64,000 bases of DNA. Origin: Psychrobacter sp. FDAARGOS_221. GTDB taxonomy: Bacteria > Pseudomonadota > Gammaproteobacteria > Pseudomonadales > Moraxellaceae. The stretch covers positions 558,001 to 622,000 of the forward strand of contig NZ_NWFK02000001.1 of assembly GCF_002313155.2 (NCBI RefSeq), written 5' to 3'. The notes below the pieces were generated by a model. It saw nothing but the letters and a program-made list of their open reading frames with translations. It was not told the origin of the DNA and made no database searches. The position numbers and the translations under genes were made by a program. Positions 8,576 through 19,432 of this stretch are shown piece by piece; the stretch's first letter is position 1; the number at the start of each line of letters is the position of its first letter.

Positions 8576-9365
8576 AAGGTAAAGTCCTGAGTTTAAAAGT
8601 TATGCTGAACACATGATGCACTTGTCGCTTACTTAACCACGCGGCGGTTAATACACATAGCAGTTAATAAAAGACAAACCACACCATCAACTGAGTGTAG
8701 AAAAAGCAGCCGCCCAGTCATCGTTATTGCATCCTATTTGATTGTTACCCATGAGCTTTGGTTTACGGAATTTGACCTAATCAGTTGCAACCGCTTATTA
8801 GTAGTTGGTTATCGTTCTCATTTAAGAGTGATTATCATTAATCATTGTAAATTTTGCAAGTATTTTTTAAACTTTTTGTTGCTGAAGCAAACCATTAGTA
8901 CTTTACCTCCTTTGATTACATTTATTTTTACTTAAGACAATGACTGTTTCTACTCACAATAATGAGTGTCTATGCTAAAGAAATTAACGGTTGATGCTCA
9001 TATTTTGCATGCCCTAATGGTTAATTATTGCATACGAGAGTGACTGTTTTTTCTTATAAGGATCACTGCTTAAGAGTGGCGGTTTAATTGCTATGGCTGT
9101 GAGCTATTTTACCCAAATCGAGCATCAGCTTATATATAGCAAACTAAAATGACTATTTTAATACCTTGCGTAACATACCATTTACATAGTATATTCTTAT
9201 CTATTCAAAATTATCTGTGACTACTCGATCGAACATGTCAACTTCTCATGCCATTTAGTCAGCCACCGATTTGATACCCCTATCTCGTTCAATACAAGCT
9301 TATAGTCGTAAAAAGATTTAAAAATCTAATAATAATATGAGCATAATCTGAAAAAGGAATTTCCC
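8576..9365. other. 790-base divergent gap between receptor and dppA
   Basis: No convincing gene. The left part carries the leader and Fur-like box of the receptor operon. CAGTTGCAACCGCTTA at 8782-8797 nearly repeats a 16-base string at 1003-1018. The right part should hold the dppA promoter; I see nothing else that stands out. Confidence 0.5.
8824..8842 (-). promoter_or_regulatory. Fur-like box
   Basis: On the minus strand the site contains AATGATAATCA, the 11-base core of the Fur consensus, and agrees with 14 of the 19 consensus bases by my count. It lies about 250 bases upstream of the siderophore-receptor start. Iron repression is inferred. Confidence 0.55.
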
Positions 9366-11000
9366 ATGAAACAACCTATGTTTAAACTTAGCCTATTAGC
9401 TGCAGCAACCCTAGCTGTAACAGCCTGTGGCGGCGGTAACGAAGACAAAGCTGCCGCAGCAGGTAGTGATGCCGCTGCTAAAACCCTAATCTATTGTTCA
9501 GAAGGTAGCCCAGCTGGCTTTGACCCTGCGCAATACACGGCCGGTACTGACTTTGATGCCAGCGCCTACCCGATTTATAACGGTCTGGTTGAATTTAAAC
9601 GTGGTGAAACAGAGATTCAGCCAGGATTGGCTGAAAGCTGGGAAATCAGTGATGATGGTAAGACTTATACCTTTAAACTACGTCAAGGTGTTAAGTATGG
9701 TACGACCGACTTTTTCACCCCATCACGCGAATTTAATGCTGATGACGTGATCTTCACCTTAAAGCGCTTAACCGATCCTGACTTTGAATTTAACAAAGCC
9801 TATCCAGCTGAGTTCCCATACTCTGTTGATATGGGATTACCAGACAACATCGCTAGTATTGAAAAGCTTGATGACTACACGGTGAAAGTGACTTTAAACG
9901 AAGTTAACGCGCCTTTCTTACAAAACCTAGCCATGCCATTTGCTTATATTGATTCAGCTGAATATGCACAGTCACTATTAGATTCTGGTAATGCTGCTGA
10001 TATCAATACCAAGCCAGTTGGTACTGGTCCGTTCGTCTTTACCTCTTATCAGAAAGACTCACAGATTCGTTATACCAAAAACCCTGACTACTGGAATAAA
10101 GACGACATCCATATTGATAACCTAGTATTTGTTATTACCAAAGATTCATCAGTACGTGCGCAAAAAGTACAAGCCGGTGAGTGTCATGTGTCTGCTTATG
10201 CCAACCCATCAGAAGTTGAATCTGCTAAGAGTTCAGGTAAAGCCAATGTATTGGAAGAGCCTGGCTTTAACGTCGGCTACATCGCTTATAACACTGAGCG
10301 TCCAGAGCTAAAAGACCGTAAGGTACGTGAAGCACTTGATATGGCCATCAATAAAGACGCCATCATTGATGCGGTTTACCAAGGTGCCGGTGTAAGAGCT
10401 GCTAACCCAATGCCACCAACGCAGTGGGGCTTTAACGACGAGCTAAAAGATGCACCTTATGATACTGAAAAAGCCAAGGCGTTAATGCAAGAAGCTGGTG
10501 TTGATGGTTTTGAAATTGATCTTTGGTATATGCCAGTTCAACGTCCTTACAATCCAAACGCTAAGCTAATGGCAGAAATGCTACAGGCCGATTGGGCTAA
10601 GATTGGGGTTAAAGCCAACCTTAAAACTTATGAATGGGGCGAGTATCTAAAACGCGCCAACAAAGGTGAGCACGATATCATCCTAGCCGGTTGGACAGGT
10701 GATAATGGTGATCCTGATAACTGGTTAGGCGTATTACTGTCATGTGATGCAGTTAATGGCAATAACTATGCGCGCTGGTGTAATAAAGACTTTGATAAGT
10801 TAATCATGGATGCCAGAGCTATTACTGACCAAGAACAGCGTATTGCTAACTATGAACAAGCTCAGACTATCTTCAAGCAAGAGCTACCTTGGACTACTGT
10901 TGCCAACTCAGTTGTTACCGTATTGACCACACCTAATGTAAAAGACTACAAAATCAGTCCTTTAGGTTCTATTCGCTTTGACGGTGTTGATGTTGAATAA
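9366..11000 (+). CDS. dppA: Dipeptide/oligopeptide ABC transporter substrate-binding lipoprotein
   Basis: Periplasmic binding protein of family SBP_bac_5 that captures peptides for the DppBCDF importer. Lipoprotein signal MKQPMFKLSLLAAATLAVTAC with the lipobox Cys at residue 21, then an Ala-rich tether. DppA-like blocks follow: LIYCSEGSPAGFDPAQYTAG, YNGLVEFKRG, LAESWEISDDGKTYTFKLRQ, TGPFVF, NPDYWNKD, AGWTGDNGDPDNWLGVLLSC. At 544 residues it has family length. AAAAAGGAAT lies before the ATG. The permease gene is 358 bases downstream, behind two hairpins, so the binding protein can be made in excess over the membrane parts. Confidence 0.95.
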   Translation: MKQPMFKLSLLAAATLAVTACGGGNEDKAAAAGSDAAAKTLIYCSEGSPAGFDPAQYTAGTDFDASAYPIYNGLVEFKRGETEIQPGLAESWEISDDGKTYTFKLRQGVKYGTTDFFTPSREFNADDVIFTLKRLTDPDFEFNKAYPAEFPYSVDMGLPDNIASIEKLDDYTVKVTLNEVNAPFLQNLAMPFAYIDSAEYAQSLLDSGNAADINTKPVGTGPFVFTSYQKDSQIRYTKNPDYWNKDDIHIDNLVFVITKDSSVRAQKVQAGECHVSAYANPSEVESAKSSGKANVLEEPGFNVGYIAYNTERPELKDRKVREALDMAINKDAIIDAVYQGAGVRAANPMPPTQWGFNDELKDAPYDTEKAKALMQEAGVDGFEIDLWYMPVQRPYNPNAKLMAEMLQADWAKIGVKANLKTYEWGEYLKRANKGEHDIILAGWTGDNGDPDNWLGVLLSCDAVNGNNYARWCNKDFDKLIMDARAITDQEQRIANYEQAQTIFKQELPWTTVANSVVTVLTTPNVKDYKISPLGSIRFDGVDVE

Positions 11001-11358
11001 CACTGATATTGTCTAAAGTTGATATCAATCGATATGACGAGTTGTGCCAGTAACAACCTAACGTACCTTTAGTTCTTATAAGTAATCTCAATGCTAAAGT
11101 TGTAGCGACCAAACAGGATAGGGTCCTATCCTGTTCTAGGTTAGAAGGCTGGTTCAGAAACTTTTTTTCTGTTCCAGCCTTTTTTGTTTCAGCTTTTTAG
11201 CAGCATTTTTTAGCTGTATTTTTTAGCAGCTGTTTTAACTGCATATAGCTACTTACTGACGATAACCATAGAACTCATTGCAGCTTTAGACTTAAGCCAG
11301 CCACAACCACTGTCCATCGGTTCATAACCACCCGTAATTAAAATAATCGAGCGTACTC
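11001..11358 (+). other. dppA-dppB intergenic region
   Basis: A perfect inverted repeat (AACAGGATAGG / CCTATCCTGTT, 11112-11135) and a terminator-like hairpin (11146-11185) lie here. No gene is visible. Confidence 0.6.
11146..11185 (+). terminator. Terminator-like hairpin inside the dpp operon
   Basis: AGGCTGG...CCAGCCT stem with an inner AGAAA/TTTCT pairing, followed by six T. It is likely to stop a share of transcripts after dppA. Confidence 0.8.
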
Positions 11359-12375
11359 ATGCTACTGTATATTCTTCGCCGAATCTTAATTCTCATTCCC
11401 GTCTATATCGGATTAACCCTATCTACCTTTACCCTCATTCGCTTAGTACCAGGTGATGCGGTTGAGATTATGATGGGTGAACGTATGGTAGATCCTGAGA
11501 TGCACGCCCAAGCGCTTGCACGTCTTGGTTTAGATAAGCCATTACCTGTGCAGTATTGGGACTATATAAGCGGTATTATGCAAGGTGATTTTGGTGAGTC
11601 CTTCCGTACCAGGACACCGGTACTGCAAGACTTCTTTGCGCATTTTGTGCCGACATTAGAGTTGGCATTTTGCGCCATTACTATTGCCAGTATCTTGGGT
11701 GTAACGCTCGGTATTATCGCTGCATTAAAGCGCGGTACTTGGTTGGATTACACCTTAATGTCAGGCGCTTTGGCCGGTTATTCGATGCCAATCTATTTAT
11801 TGGGTCCGATTTTAACCGGTATATTTGCCCACTATTTAGGCTTACTGCCTGTCTCTGGGGTGATTTCTGTCGCCCAGTTCTTAGACGTTAAGCCTTTATA
11901 TGGTTCCTGGCTATTAGGCTCATTGAACTCGGGCATACCTGGGGCTTTTTGGAATGTGGTTCAGCACTTTATCTTACCCTCTATTGCCCTAGCGACTATC
12001 CCATTGGCCATGATTGCACGTATGACACGCTCTGCGATGTTAGAAGTACTTGATGAAGATTATGTACGTACCGCAAAAGCGAAAGGCTTATCGCCAAAGC
12101 GTGTGGTATTGATACACGTCATGCGCAATGCACTGATTACAGTGGTTACTGTTGTTGGACTACAAATGGCTACTTTGCTGGCTGGCGCTATCATTACTGA
12201 GACTATCTTTAGTTGGCCAGGTGTTGGTAACTGGTTACTCGATGGCTTCTTTACCCGCGACTACCCTATTGTACAAAACGGTATTTTATTGGTCGCAACA
12301 GCGCTGATTATCGTGAGTCTTATGGTCGATATTTTGTACGGATTAATTAATCCACGCATTCGCCATACCTCTTAA
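11359..12375 (+). CDS. dppB: Dipeptide ABC transporter permease DppB
   Basis: Inner-membrane permease of the peptide importer, 338 residues, with the DppB/OppB N-terminal opening (ILRRILILIPVYIGLTLSTF, IRLVPGDAV) and about six membrane segments. The BPD-type coupling loop is visible as DYVRTAKAKGLSPKRVVLIH, which contacts the ATPases. It is followed by the second permease after 164 bases that hold no gene. ATG at 11359 agrees with relatives. Confidence 0.95.
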   Translation: MLLYILRRILILIPVYIGLTLSTFTLIRLVPGDAVEIMMGERMVDPEMHAQALARLGLDKPLPVQYWDYISGIMQGDFGESFRTRTPVLQDFFAHFVPTLELAFCAITIASILGVTLGIIAALKRGTWLDYTLMSGALAGYSMPIYLLGPILTGIFAHYLGLLPVSGVISVAQFLDVKPLYGSWLLGSLNSGIPGAFWNVVQHFILPSIALATIPLAMIARMTRSAMLEVLDEDYVRTAKAKGLSPKRVVLIHVMRNALITVVTVVGLQMATLLAGAIITETIFSWPGVGNWLLDGFFTRDYPIVQNGILLVATALIIVSLMVDILYGLINPRIRHTS

Positions 12376-12539
12376 TTATTACTGAACAAACCGTCGACTC
12401 AGTCATGACTTATCCATATACGATGAGCAATCTCGATAATGGTTTAGACAGTGGCTTAGATTGTTTAACCGCAGACATATTTGCATTTATAGCATGCAGC
12501 CTTGCATACAGACCTATGCATAGACACTTATAGGAACAC

Positions 12540-13457
12540 GTGATGAAGCCAAGCGCATTACCTAACAATTCACAAATTATGGCCGCAACACCGCCCTCTT
12601 CTTGGCGCTTATTTGTTGCCACTTTTTGTCGCAACCGAGGCGCTGTTCTAGGACTATTGGTATTGACCTTAATGGTCATCGTTGCCATCCTAGCACCGAG
12701 TATCGCCCCACATGACCCTTATGAGCTATACACTGGAAAAGAGCAACTGCCGCCTGCATTCTTTAGTGGCGGAGATGCTCAGTTCTTCTTGGGCACAGAT
12801 GATGCTGGTCGTGACACCCTATCTCGAGTGATGTATGGGGCACGCTATTCGTTATTCATTGGACTAAGTGCGACCACTTTAGCGATGATTACAGGGATTA
12901 GCTTGGGTCTAAGTGCTGCCTTTTGGCCCAAGGTCTGGGGTAAAGCTGTGATGCTGGTCAACGACATTTTAATGTCCTACCCTAGCCTGCTATTAGCGAT
13001 TATTATTGCCGCTATCTTAGGCCCAAACATGACCAACACCATTATTACTATTGCCTTGGTCTGTACGCCTCCGTTTATCCGTCTTACCCGTGCAACAGCC
13101 ATGGTTGAACTACAGCGTGAGTATTTCACTGCCTCTAAAGTTATGGGCGCTGGTGTACTGCGCTTATTATTCATCACCATTTTGCCAAACTGTATGGCGC
13201 CTTTGATCGTTCAAGCCACGATGATCTTCTCTTCTGCCATCTTAGAAGCTGGCGCGATTGGTTTCTTAGGTTTTGGTGTACAGCCACCGGATGCCGAATG
13301 GGGTGCTATGTTGGGTACTGCTCGCCAGTATATTCAAAGTAATGTTTGGTTGGCGATTTGGCCAGGCTTGGCAATTTTCTTAGCCGCTTTATCTATCAAC
13401 TTAACTGGTGATGGCTTACGCGACGCGCTAGATCCGAAATTAAAGCAGGTGTCATAA
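12540..13457 (+). CDS. dppC: Dipeptide ABC transporter permease DppC
   Basis: Second inner-membrane permease, 305 residues. The cytoplasmic N-terminus [19 protein letters not shown], the periplasmic [20 protein letters not shown] block and the coupling loop [19 protein letters not shown] are typical for DppC/OppC. ATAGGAACACGTG precedes the ATG at 12541-12543; the track frame starts one codon region earlier at 12540 and the first ATG pair is used. The stop overlaps the start of dppD by one base, so the two are translationally coupled. Confidence 0.95.
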   Translation: MMKPSALPNNSQIMAATPPSSWRLFVATFCRNRGAVLGLLVLTLMVIVAILAPSIAPHDPYELYTGKEQLPPAFFSGGDAQFFLGTDDAGRDTLSRVMYGARYSLFIGLSATTLAMITGISLGLSAAFWPKVWGKAVMLVNDILMSYPSLLLAIIIAAILGPNMTNTIITIALVCTPPFIRLTRATAMVELQREYFTASKVMGAGVLRLLFITILPNCMAPLIVQATMIFSSAILEAGAIGFLGFGVQPPDAEWGAMLGTARQYIQSNVWLAIWPGLAIFLAALSINLTGDGLRDALDPKLKQVS

Positions 13458-14527
13458 TGAGCAACTTAACTCCTAATTCACTCTTAAATAACTCGCTATT
13501 AAATGACGCTCCTGTTGATGACGCGCCTTTGTTATTAGACATTGAGAATTTATCCGTTACTTTTGGTAAAGGCGCACGTGCGTTTCGTGCCGTAGATGAT
13601 GTCTCACTGCAACTAAAGCAAGGTGAAGTGCTGGCAGTAGTCGGCGAATCTGGTTCAGGAAAATCTGTGACCATGATGGCGTTAATGGGACTGTTACCCA
13701 ATACCGCCACTGTTGCGGCAAACAAAATGCGCTTTGATGGTCAAGACATGCTGACCCTCTCTGACCGCAGTAAACGCAAAATCATTGGTAAAGACATCTC
13801 CATGATTTTTCAAAATGCGATGTCTTGTTTGAATCCAAGCTTTACTCTAGAGTTCCAATTGGCAGAAGTGTTAAAAACCCATTTGGGTCTAAAGGGGCAG
13901 GCTGCCCGTCAACGTATCTTAGAATTGTTAGATTTGGTTGAAATACCTGATGCCAAAAACCGATTGAAAGTCTACCCTCATCAATTATCAGGCGGTATGA
14001 GTCAGCGTGTGATGATTGCTATGGCACTGGCCTGTGAGCCAAAGCTGTTAATTGCTGATGAGCCAACAACCGCACTGGATGTGACCGTACAAGCACAGAT
14101 TATGGGGCTCTTAAGCCGCTTGCAACAAGAAAAGCAAATGGCGATGGTGCTTATTACCCATGACTTGGGCTTAGTGGCGCAAAACGCGCGCGATGTTGCG
14201 GTCATGTATGCCGGACAATTGGTAGAAACCAATACTGTACCTGATATATTTGAGCACCCCGCTCACCCTTATACAGAAGCCCTGTTGCAGGCCATTCCAG
14301 AGCTGGCCATCGGTCAAAGCCGTTTAAACAGCTTACCTGGCGTGGTACCTAGTCAATATGACCGACCACAAGGGTGCTTGTTATCACCACGCTGTCCCTA
14401 TAAGCAGCCGATATGTGATACACCGCCGCCACTGATACCCAGTCATAATGGATTAGTACGCTGTATCCATCCTGATTTAGTGACCAATAAAGCGGCGCAT
14501 TTAAACACACACGGGGATCTGTCATGA
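13457..14527 (+). CDS. dppD: Dipeptide ABC transporter ATP-binding protein DppD
   Basis: First of the two ATPases of the importer. Walker [10 protein letters not shown] loop [10 protein letters not shown], signature LSGGMSQR, Walker [13 protein letters not shown] and the H-loop THD are all present. The C-terminal oligopeptide-transporter extension with its Cys cluster ([15 protein letters not shown]) is the type that holds an iron-sulfur centre in relatives. It overlaps dppC by one base and dppF by four bases (ATGA). Confidence 0.95.
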   Translation: MSNLTPNSLLNNSLLNDAPVDDAPLLLDIENLSVTFGKGARAFRAVDDVSLQLKQGEVLAVVGESGSGKSVTMMALMGLLPNTATVAANKMRFDGQDMLTLSDRSKRKIIGKDISMIFQNAMSCLNPSFTLEFQLAEVLKTHLGLKGQAARQRILELLDLVEIPDAKNRLKVYPHQLSGGMSQRVMIAMALACEPKLLIADEPTTALDVTVQAQIMGLLSRLQQEKQMAMVLITHDLGLVAQNARDVAVMYAGQLVETNTVPDIFEHPAHPYTEALLQAIPELAIGQSRLNSLPGVVPSQYDRPQGCLLSPRCPYKQPICDTPPPLIPSHNGLVRCIHPDLVTNKAAHLNTHGDLS

Positions 14528-15546
14528 GTCATAACCCTACACAACACACAGCAGCAACGCCTAACGCAGACACCGCTGCAAGTCCCATCGTACTAAAAGC
14601 GGACAACCTACATAAGCATTATCCGGTATCACAAGGTATCGGCAAACCTAAAGCCTACGTCAAAGCGTTAAACGGTATCTCTTTTGAATTGGCAGCGGGT
14701 AAGACCTTAGCGGTGGTTGGTGAGTCAGGCTGTGGTAAATCGACACTGGCCAGACAACTGACTTTAATTGAAAAGCCGACCGAAGGGCAGCTTTTTATTA
14801 ATGATATTAATACCACCAGTTATAATCGCCGAGCACTCAAAGCGATTCGTACTGAAATTCAGATGGTATTCCAAAATCCTTATGGCAGCCTAAACCCAAG
14901 ACATACGATTGGCTATCAGCTGACTGAACCGCTTAATATTCACGGCAACTTATCGGCAAATGAGAAACAAGATAAGGTGCATGACATGATGCGTTTGGTA
15001 GGCTTAAGACCTGAGCACTCTGGTCGCTATCCGCATATGTTCTCAGGCGGTCAGCGTCAGCGTATTGCCTTAGCTCGCGCCATGATGCTTAACCCAAAAA
15101 TCGTAGTAGCAGATGAGCCGACTTCGGCGCTTGATGTGTCTATTCAGGCGCAGGTATTAAACCTGTTTATGGATTTGCAAGAGGAATACAACACCGCCTA
15201 TGTGTTTATCTCTCATGACTTGTCTGTGGTACGTCATGTGGCCGATGATTTAATGGTGATGTATTTAGGTAAAGTGGTCGAACATGGGCCAAAAGAAGCC
15301 ATTTATAATGATCCCAAGCATCCTTATACCATAGCTTTATTGGCAGCAGCGCCTAGCATTCATGGTCAACAAAAAATATTGACCTTAGAAGGCGAGCTAC
15401 CCAGCCCACTCAATCCGCCTAGTGGTTGTGCCTTACATCAGCGCTGCCCTTATGCAACTGAAGCCTGTGCACAGCAAGAGCCTGAGCTTAGAGAATGGGA
15501 AGGTCGTTTGGTATCTTGTATCCGACTTGAAGAGATATATGCTTAG
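14524..15546 (+). CDS. dppF: Dipeptide ABC transporter ATP-binding protein DppF
   Basis: Second ATPase of the importer, pairing with DppD. Walker [10 protein letters not shown] loop [11 protein letters not shown], signature FSGGQRQR, Walker [13 protein letters not shown] and the switch His (ISHDLS) are intact. The C-terminal extension again has the Cys pattern ([15 protein letters not shown]). The start overlaps the dppD stop by four bases. A bidirectional terminator follows. Confidence 0.95.
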   Translation: MSHNPTQHTAATPNADTAASPIVLKADNLHKHYPVSQGIGKPKAYVKALNGISFELAAGKTLAVVGESGCGKSTLARQLTLIEKPTEGQLFINDINTTSYNRRALKAIRTEIQMVFQNPYGSLNPRHTIGYQLTEPLNIHGNLSANEKQDKVHDMMRLVGLRPEHSGRYPHMFSGGQRQRIALARAMMLNPKIVVADEPTSALDVSIQAQVLNLFMDLQEEYNTAYVFISHDLSVVRHVADDLMVMYLGKVVEHGPKEAIYNDPKHPYTIALLAAAPSIHGQQKILTLEGELPSPLNPPSGCALHQRCPYATEACAQQEPELREWEGRLVSCIRLEEIYA

Positions 15547-15650
15547 CCTCTGGCTCACGATTATCTAATCTAATCTAACCGTATCTTAATCGGGTTAAAT
15601 TTTGATTAGTCTTGTTTGTTTAGACCGACTCAATTGTCCAGCTTGGTATT

Positions 15651-15715
15651 AGCAACAATAAAAAACGTGTTTTGATCATCTAGTTATCTAGAGTCAAAAC
15701 ACGTTTTTTATTGCT
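15651..15715. terminator. Bidirectional terminator between dppF and the APC permease
   Basis: Long stem AAAAAACGTGTTTTGA / TCAAAACACGTTTTTT, extended by AGCAA/TTGCT flanks, with A run on one side and T run on the other. It serves both converging genes. Confidence 0.9.
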
Positions 15716-15763
15716 AGCTGTTTCTTATAAGTTTAAACGCTATATAGATTAAACGGTAAACGG

Positions 15764-17203
15764 CTACATTAACTTATTGTTTTTTAACCACTCAACATTT
15801 AGCTTTTTAACCGCATCAATTTCAGCATCCATAAATGCTTTACTTTTACCTGGATATTTAATCAATGAATAGACATACAATACCAGACCTAATACGATCC
15901 AACCTAAGAAAATTAGCCACTCCACACCGGTTAACGCTGATGCCATACCAGGCATATACAGTACAAGCAGCCCTAAGCTTAAAATGATAGTCACCAGACC
16001 GATTAACTTGCCAGCCGGTACTTTAAATGGACGTACCATTTCTGGTTCACGATAACGCAGTACCAAGAAAGAAATGGCCACACAAGTATAGGCAATAACA
16101 ATACCAAAGCCGCCGGCATCGACAATCCATACCAACATTTTACGACCAAATAAAGGCGCAAACGTCGCCAGACCACCGATTAACAAGATTGCATTCACAG
16201 GGGTATTATATTTTGGATGCACTTTGGCCAAGAAAGCTGGCAGCATATGCGACTTCGCCATCGCATACATTAAGCGGCTACCACCAATTAAAAACGCATT
16301 CCAACTGGATAAAATACCTAGCACTCCACCAATTACTAACAATACACCAGCCCACTTGCCGCCCCAAGCATTACTCATGGCATCAGCGGTCGCCAAGGTT
16401 GAGTTTTGCGCTTGAACCAGTGGTAGTGTTTGTCCCACACTCCAAGCAACCCCAGCGTACCAAGCAACAGCGACAATTAAAGATACAATTAAAAACTTAC
16501 CAATCTCAGGGCGAGTTAAGTCAATCTCTTCAGCCGCTTGCGGAATCACGTCGAAGCCAACAAACATAAAGGGCACCATTACAATCACCGCCATCATGCC
16601 GCTAATACCGCCAATAAAGGCAGGCGCTTGAACTGCTGATGTCTCTGCTGGATTGTACAAAATAGCACCGATCATTAATAAGGTGCCGACACATAAGATA
16701 CCTGCTACGGCCAGCTTTTGGAACCAAGCACTGACTTCAACACCACGTATGTTTAACCAAGTCACCAACAATGAACCCAACATACCCACGCCAGCCCAAG
16801 ACGCGTACACGTCCCAACCGGCTATATTCCACAGTTTACCTTGATTAAAATTGGGTATCAGATACTCAATGACAGTGGGCAGTGCCACGGCTTCAAATGC
16901 TACGACTGACAAATAGCCAAATAAAATACTCCATGAACAAATAAAGGAGACATGCACCCCAAGTGCCCTATGCGTATAAGTATGCTCACCGCCTGTAATC
17001 GGCATAGATGATGCTAGCTCAGCATATGTAACGCCAATAAAAATAACTGCCAGTCCGCCGACTAAAAAGGCCAATACTGCGCCCCAAATACCTGCTGACA
17101 TTACCCAGCCACCGGCCAGAACTACCCAGCCCCAACCCACCATGGCTCCAAAAGCCAGCGCGATAATATCTACCATCCCTAAGGATTTCTTTAATCCAGA
17201 CAT
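15764..17203 (-). CDS. APC family amino-acid permease
   Basis: Amino acid-polyamine-organocation transporter, 479 residues and about twelve membrane segments. The first helix (LGMVDIIALAFGAMVGWGWV) and the block SSMPITGGEHTYTHRALG are family signatures, and the second half contains LPAFLAKVHPKYNTPVNAIL. It is the last gene on the minus strand after the 2-ketoarginine decarboxylase-like gene, so uptake of arginine or a guanidino compound is a sensible inference. The 278-base gap to that gene could carry a separate promoter. Confidence 0.9.
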   Translation of the reverse strand: MSGLKKSLGMVDIIALAFGAMVGWGWVVLAGGWVMSAGIWGAVLAFLVGGLAVIFIGVTYAELASSMPITGGEHTYTHRALGVHVSFICSWSILFGYLSVVAFEAVALPTVIEYLIPNFNQGKLWNIAGWDVYASWAGVGMLGSLLVTWLNIRGVEVSAWFQKLAVAGILCVGTLLMIGAILYNPAETSAVQAPAFIGGISGMMAVIVMVPFMFVGFDVIPQAAEEIDLTRPEIGKFLIVSLIVAVAWYAGVAWSVGQTLPLVQAQNSTLATADAMSNAWGGKWAGVLLVIGGVLGILSSWNAFLIGGSRLMYAMAKSHMLPAFLAKVHPKYNTPVNAILLIGGLATFAPLFGRKMLVWIVDAGGFGIVIAYTCVAISFLVLRYREPEMVRPFKVPAGKLIGLVTIILSLGLLVLYMPGMASALTGVEWLIFLGWIVLGLVLYVYSLIKYPGKSKAFMDAEIDAVKKLNVEWLKNNKLM

Positions 17204-17335
17204 ATCCTCTCCCTGATGTTATCTGTTCGTTAATTTGTAATAGGTCTCGATGCGCTTATTTAGCAGCTAGTAATACCTACAATAAGATATACTTGCTGTT
17301 TTAATAAGCTACTAAGCCATCTTCACCTCGTTCAT

Positions 17336-17371
17336 TTTCTATATCACTTTCTATATCACTTTCAATATCAC
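17336..17371. repeat. Three tandem 12-base repeats
   Basis: TTTCTATATCAC twice and TTTCAATATCAC once, head to tail, in the gap between the permease and the decarboxylase gene. Confidence 0.85.
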
Positions 17372-17481
17372 TTAGTTTAAATCTGTATTCCGCCCCACTC
17401 TGCTTAGGGTAATACCATTAGAATCCCAATTATCCAGATATGGCGGAATAAATTTGACCAGTATTTTCGATCAGTAATGGT

Positions 17482-19155
17482 TTACGAAAAATAGGTAAAA
17501 TCTTGCGCCAGTTCTGATAAGAAATCATCTGCCTCGTCTATTTCATAAACCACAGGCTTATTACCTTGAGTGTCTGTCACCAGTGCTTCTTTAAGCTGTT
17601 GCACACCAGTGATTCGGCGATAGTCAGCACCAAAACCTTCTGCTAACGCGTCAAACTTAGGTGTTTTAATATTGACCCCGATTAATGGCAAACCGGCTTG
17701 TTCCATATAACGACGAATCTCACCATAGCCTTGGTTATTCCATATCAATACAATCACAGGCAGCTCCAGCTCAGCGGCACAAATCAACTCAGCGATGGTG
17801 AACTGAATACCGCCATCACCAATCAAGCTAACCACAGGCGAGCTTGAGCCAACCTTGGCGCCAATAGCAGCAGGCAAACCGTAACCTAGCGTGCCAAAGC
17901 CAGTCGATGAGTTAAACCATTTGCGTGGCTTAACCGCCTCATAACCCAAGTTACCGCTGTACACTGGCTGAGTAGAATCGCCGACGATAATAACATCATC
18001 TAAGGTATCTCGAATCAGCTTTAACACCCCAATTTGACCGGCAAAGCTGGGCGCCATCTCATCAATCAACTGCTTTTGAAGGCGCTCTACTGTTTGCTGT
18101 CCATTATGAGATAAGGGCTCTTCTTGTAAGCGTTGACACAGACCCGTTATAGCAGACTGTGCACTGCTTAAAACCGGAACATCAGCCACAAAGGGTAAGT
18201 TTAATTGACGTGGATCACAGTCGACTCGAATCAAGGTACCAGTGATATCAAATTCATCATTAAATACAATGTCGTAATCGGTCTCACCCAGCTCGGTACC
18301 AATCGCCAATACCACATCCGCTTCTGCCATTAACGTTCTCGATGCCGGTAGTGAATGGGTACTGCCCAAGCTTAATGGATGTGACGGCGGCAACAGACCC
18401 TTTACATTAATGGTCAATAGAGTCGGTGCATCAATCAGTTCAGCGAGCCTTTGGGCATCCTCATTCACATCAATACACCCACCACCGTATAACAGCACTG
18501 GATTTTTGGCCTGCTTTAAGTGGGCTACGGCTTTATCAAGCTGCTCAGGATTGGCGCCAATATGCAGTGCAGATGAGTCAGCTAAAGGCTGTTTGTTTTG
18601 TGGCGGCCGAGCAACATGACTGGCATCAGCAGTAATCACATCGGTAGGCAGCTGAATATGTACCGGACCAGAACGAGCCCCTTTCATAGCACTAAAGGCT
18701 TCAGCGATGACTTTTGGCAATGCTTCTGGCTTCCAGATGGTCTTACTATATAGCGCGACCTTATCTGCCATACCTTGCTGATCATGCAGCTCATGCAAAT
18801 GCCCTTCACCGCTGCCCGTATCCCCCACTTTATTGACACTGGAGATGACCAACATCGGAATAGAGTCTGCTAAGGCTTGCGCCATGGCCGTCATAATATT
18901 GGTCATACCTGGGCCAGTAATAATAAAGCAGGCAGCAATTTTACCCGAAGCTCTAAAGTAGCCATCGGCCATAAATCCTGCCCCTTGCTCATGACGGGGT
19001 GTGATATGGGTAATAGCCGTATTAGGTAGGCCACGATACAGCTCAACGGTATGAACACCTGGAATACCAAATACAGTGTCAACACCGTAATATTCAAGCC
19101 ATTCAACAAGCAGCTCACCACAAGTCAATTGAGTTGCTGTGTTTGAAATAGACAT
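17482..19155 (-). CDS. aruI: ThDP-dependent 2-ketoarginine (5-guanidino-2-oxopentanoate) decarboxylase
   Basis: Thiamine-diphosphate enzyme of the acetolactate-synthase-like family, 557 residues. The catalytic Glu is E56 (RHEQGAGFMADG); the ThDP/Mg motif is GDGGIQFTIAELICAAELEL...WNNQGYGEI. Length and N-terminus agree with AruI of Pseudomonas, which turns 2-ketoarginine into 4-guanidinobutyraldehyde in the arginine transaminase pathway. The neighbour guanidinobutyrase gene makes this assignment much more likely than acetolactate synthase. No arginine:pyruvate transaminase (AruH) is in the window. A terminator lies between this gene and gbuA, so it is probably transcribed separately. Confidence 0.85.
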   Translation of the reverse strand: MSISNTATQLTCGELLVEWLEYYGVDTVFGIPGVHTVELYRGLPNTAITHITPRHEQGAGFMADGYFRASGKIAACFIITGPGMTNIMTAMAQALADSIPMLVISSVNKVGDTGSGEGHLHELHDQQGMADKVALYSKTIWKPEALPKVIAEAFSAMKGARSGPVHIQLPTDVITADASHVARPPQNKQPLADSSALHIGANPEQLDKAVAHLKQAKNPVLLYGGGCIDVNEDAQRLAELIDAPTLLTINVKGLLPPSHPLSLGSTHSLPASRTLMAEADVVLAIGTELGETDYDIVFNDEFDITGTLIRVDCDPRQLNLPFVADVPVLSSAQSAITGLCQRLQEEPLSHNGQQTVERLQKQLIDEMAPSFAGQIGVLKLIRDTLDDVIIVGDSTQPVYSGNLGYEAVKPRKWFNSSTGFGTLGYGLPAAIGAKVGSSSPVVSLIGDGGIQFTIAELICAAELELPVIVLIWNNQGYGEIRRYMEQAGLPLIGVNIKTPKFDALAEGFGADYRRITGVQQLKEALVTDTQGNKPVVYEIDEADDFLSELAQDFTYFS

Positions 19156-19281
19156 AGTTAAATCCTTTTAGGGTCTTTTCGCTTATCCCAGTGAAATAGT
19201 GACGCCTGATCGTTTCATATCATTGATTGGTTAGAACAATGAGTACAAAAAAACAAGCATATATTTTAATTGTTATAAAAT

Positions 19282-19321
19282 AAAAAAAGGTGAACAAGTT
19301 GATTTAAACAGCTTGCTCACC
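19282..19321 (-). terminator. Terminator after gbuA
   Basis: Read on the minus strand, GGTGAGCAAG pairs with CTTGTTCACC and seven T follow. Confidence 0.85.
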
Positions 19322-19432
19322 ACATGAAAATTGAGATTAAAGGTCCTAAACCTTCGCAACTTTTAATCGCGACTTTATATAGTCAGCATGTCTTAATTTA
19401 TTAAGCTTAATTTTATCAAGCTCACTGCCCGT

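Noticed and set aside
8738..8935. Plus-strand frame in the receptor-dppA gap
   Set aside because: It runs through the Fur-like box and has no protein-like pattern.
17482..19155. Acetolactate synthase large subunit
   Set aside because: Gene context (guanidinobutyrase, GabT) and AruI-like N-terminus fit 2-ketoarginine decarboxylase better; no small subunit gene nearby.
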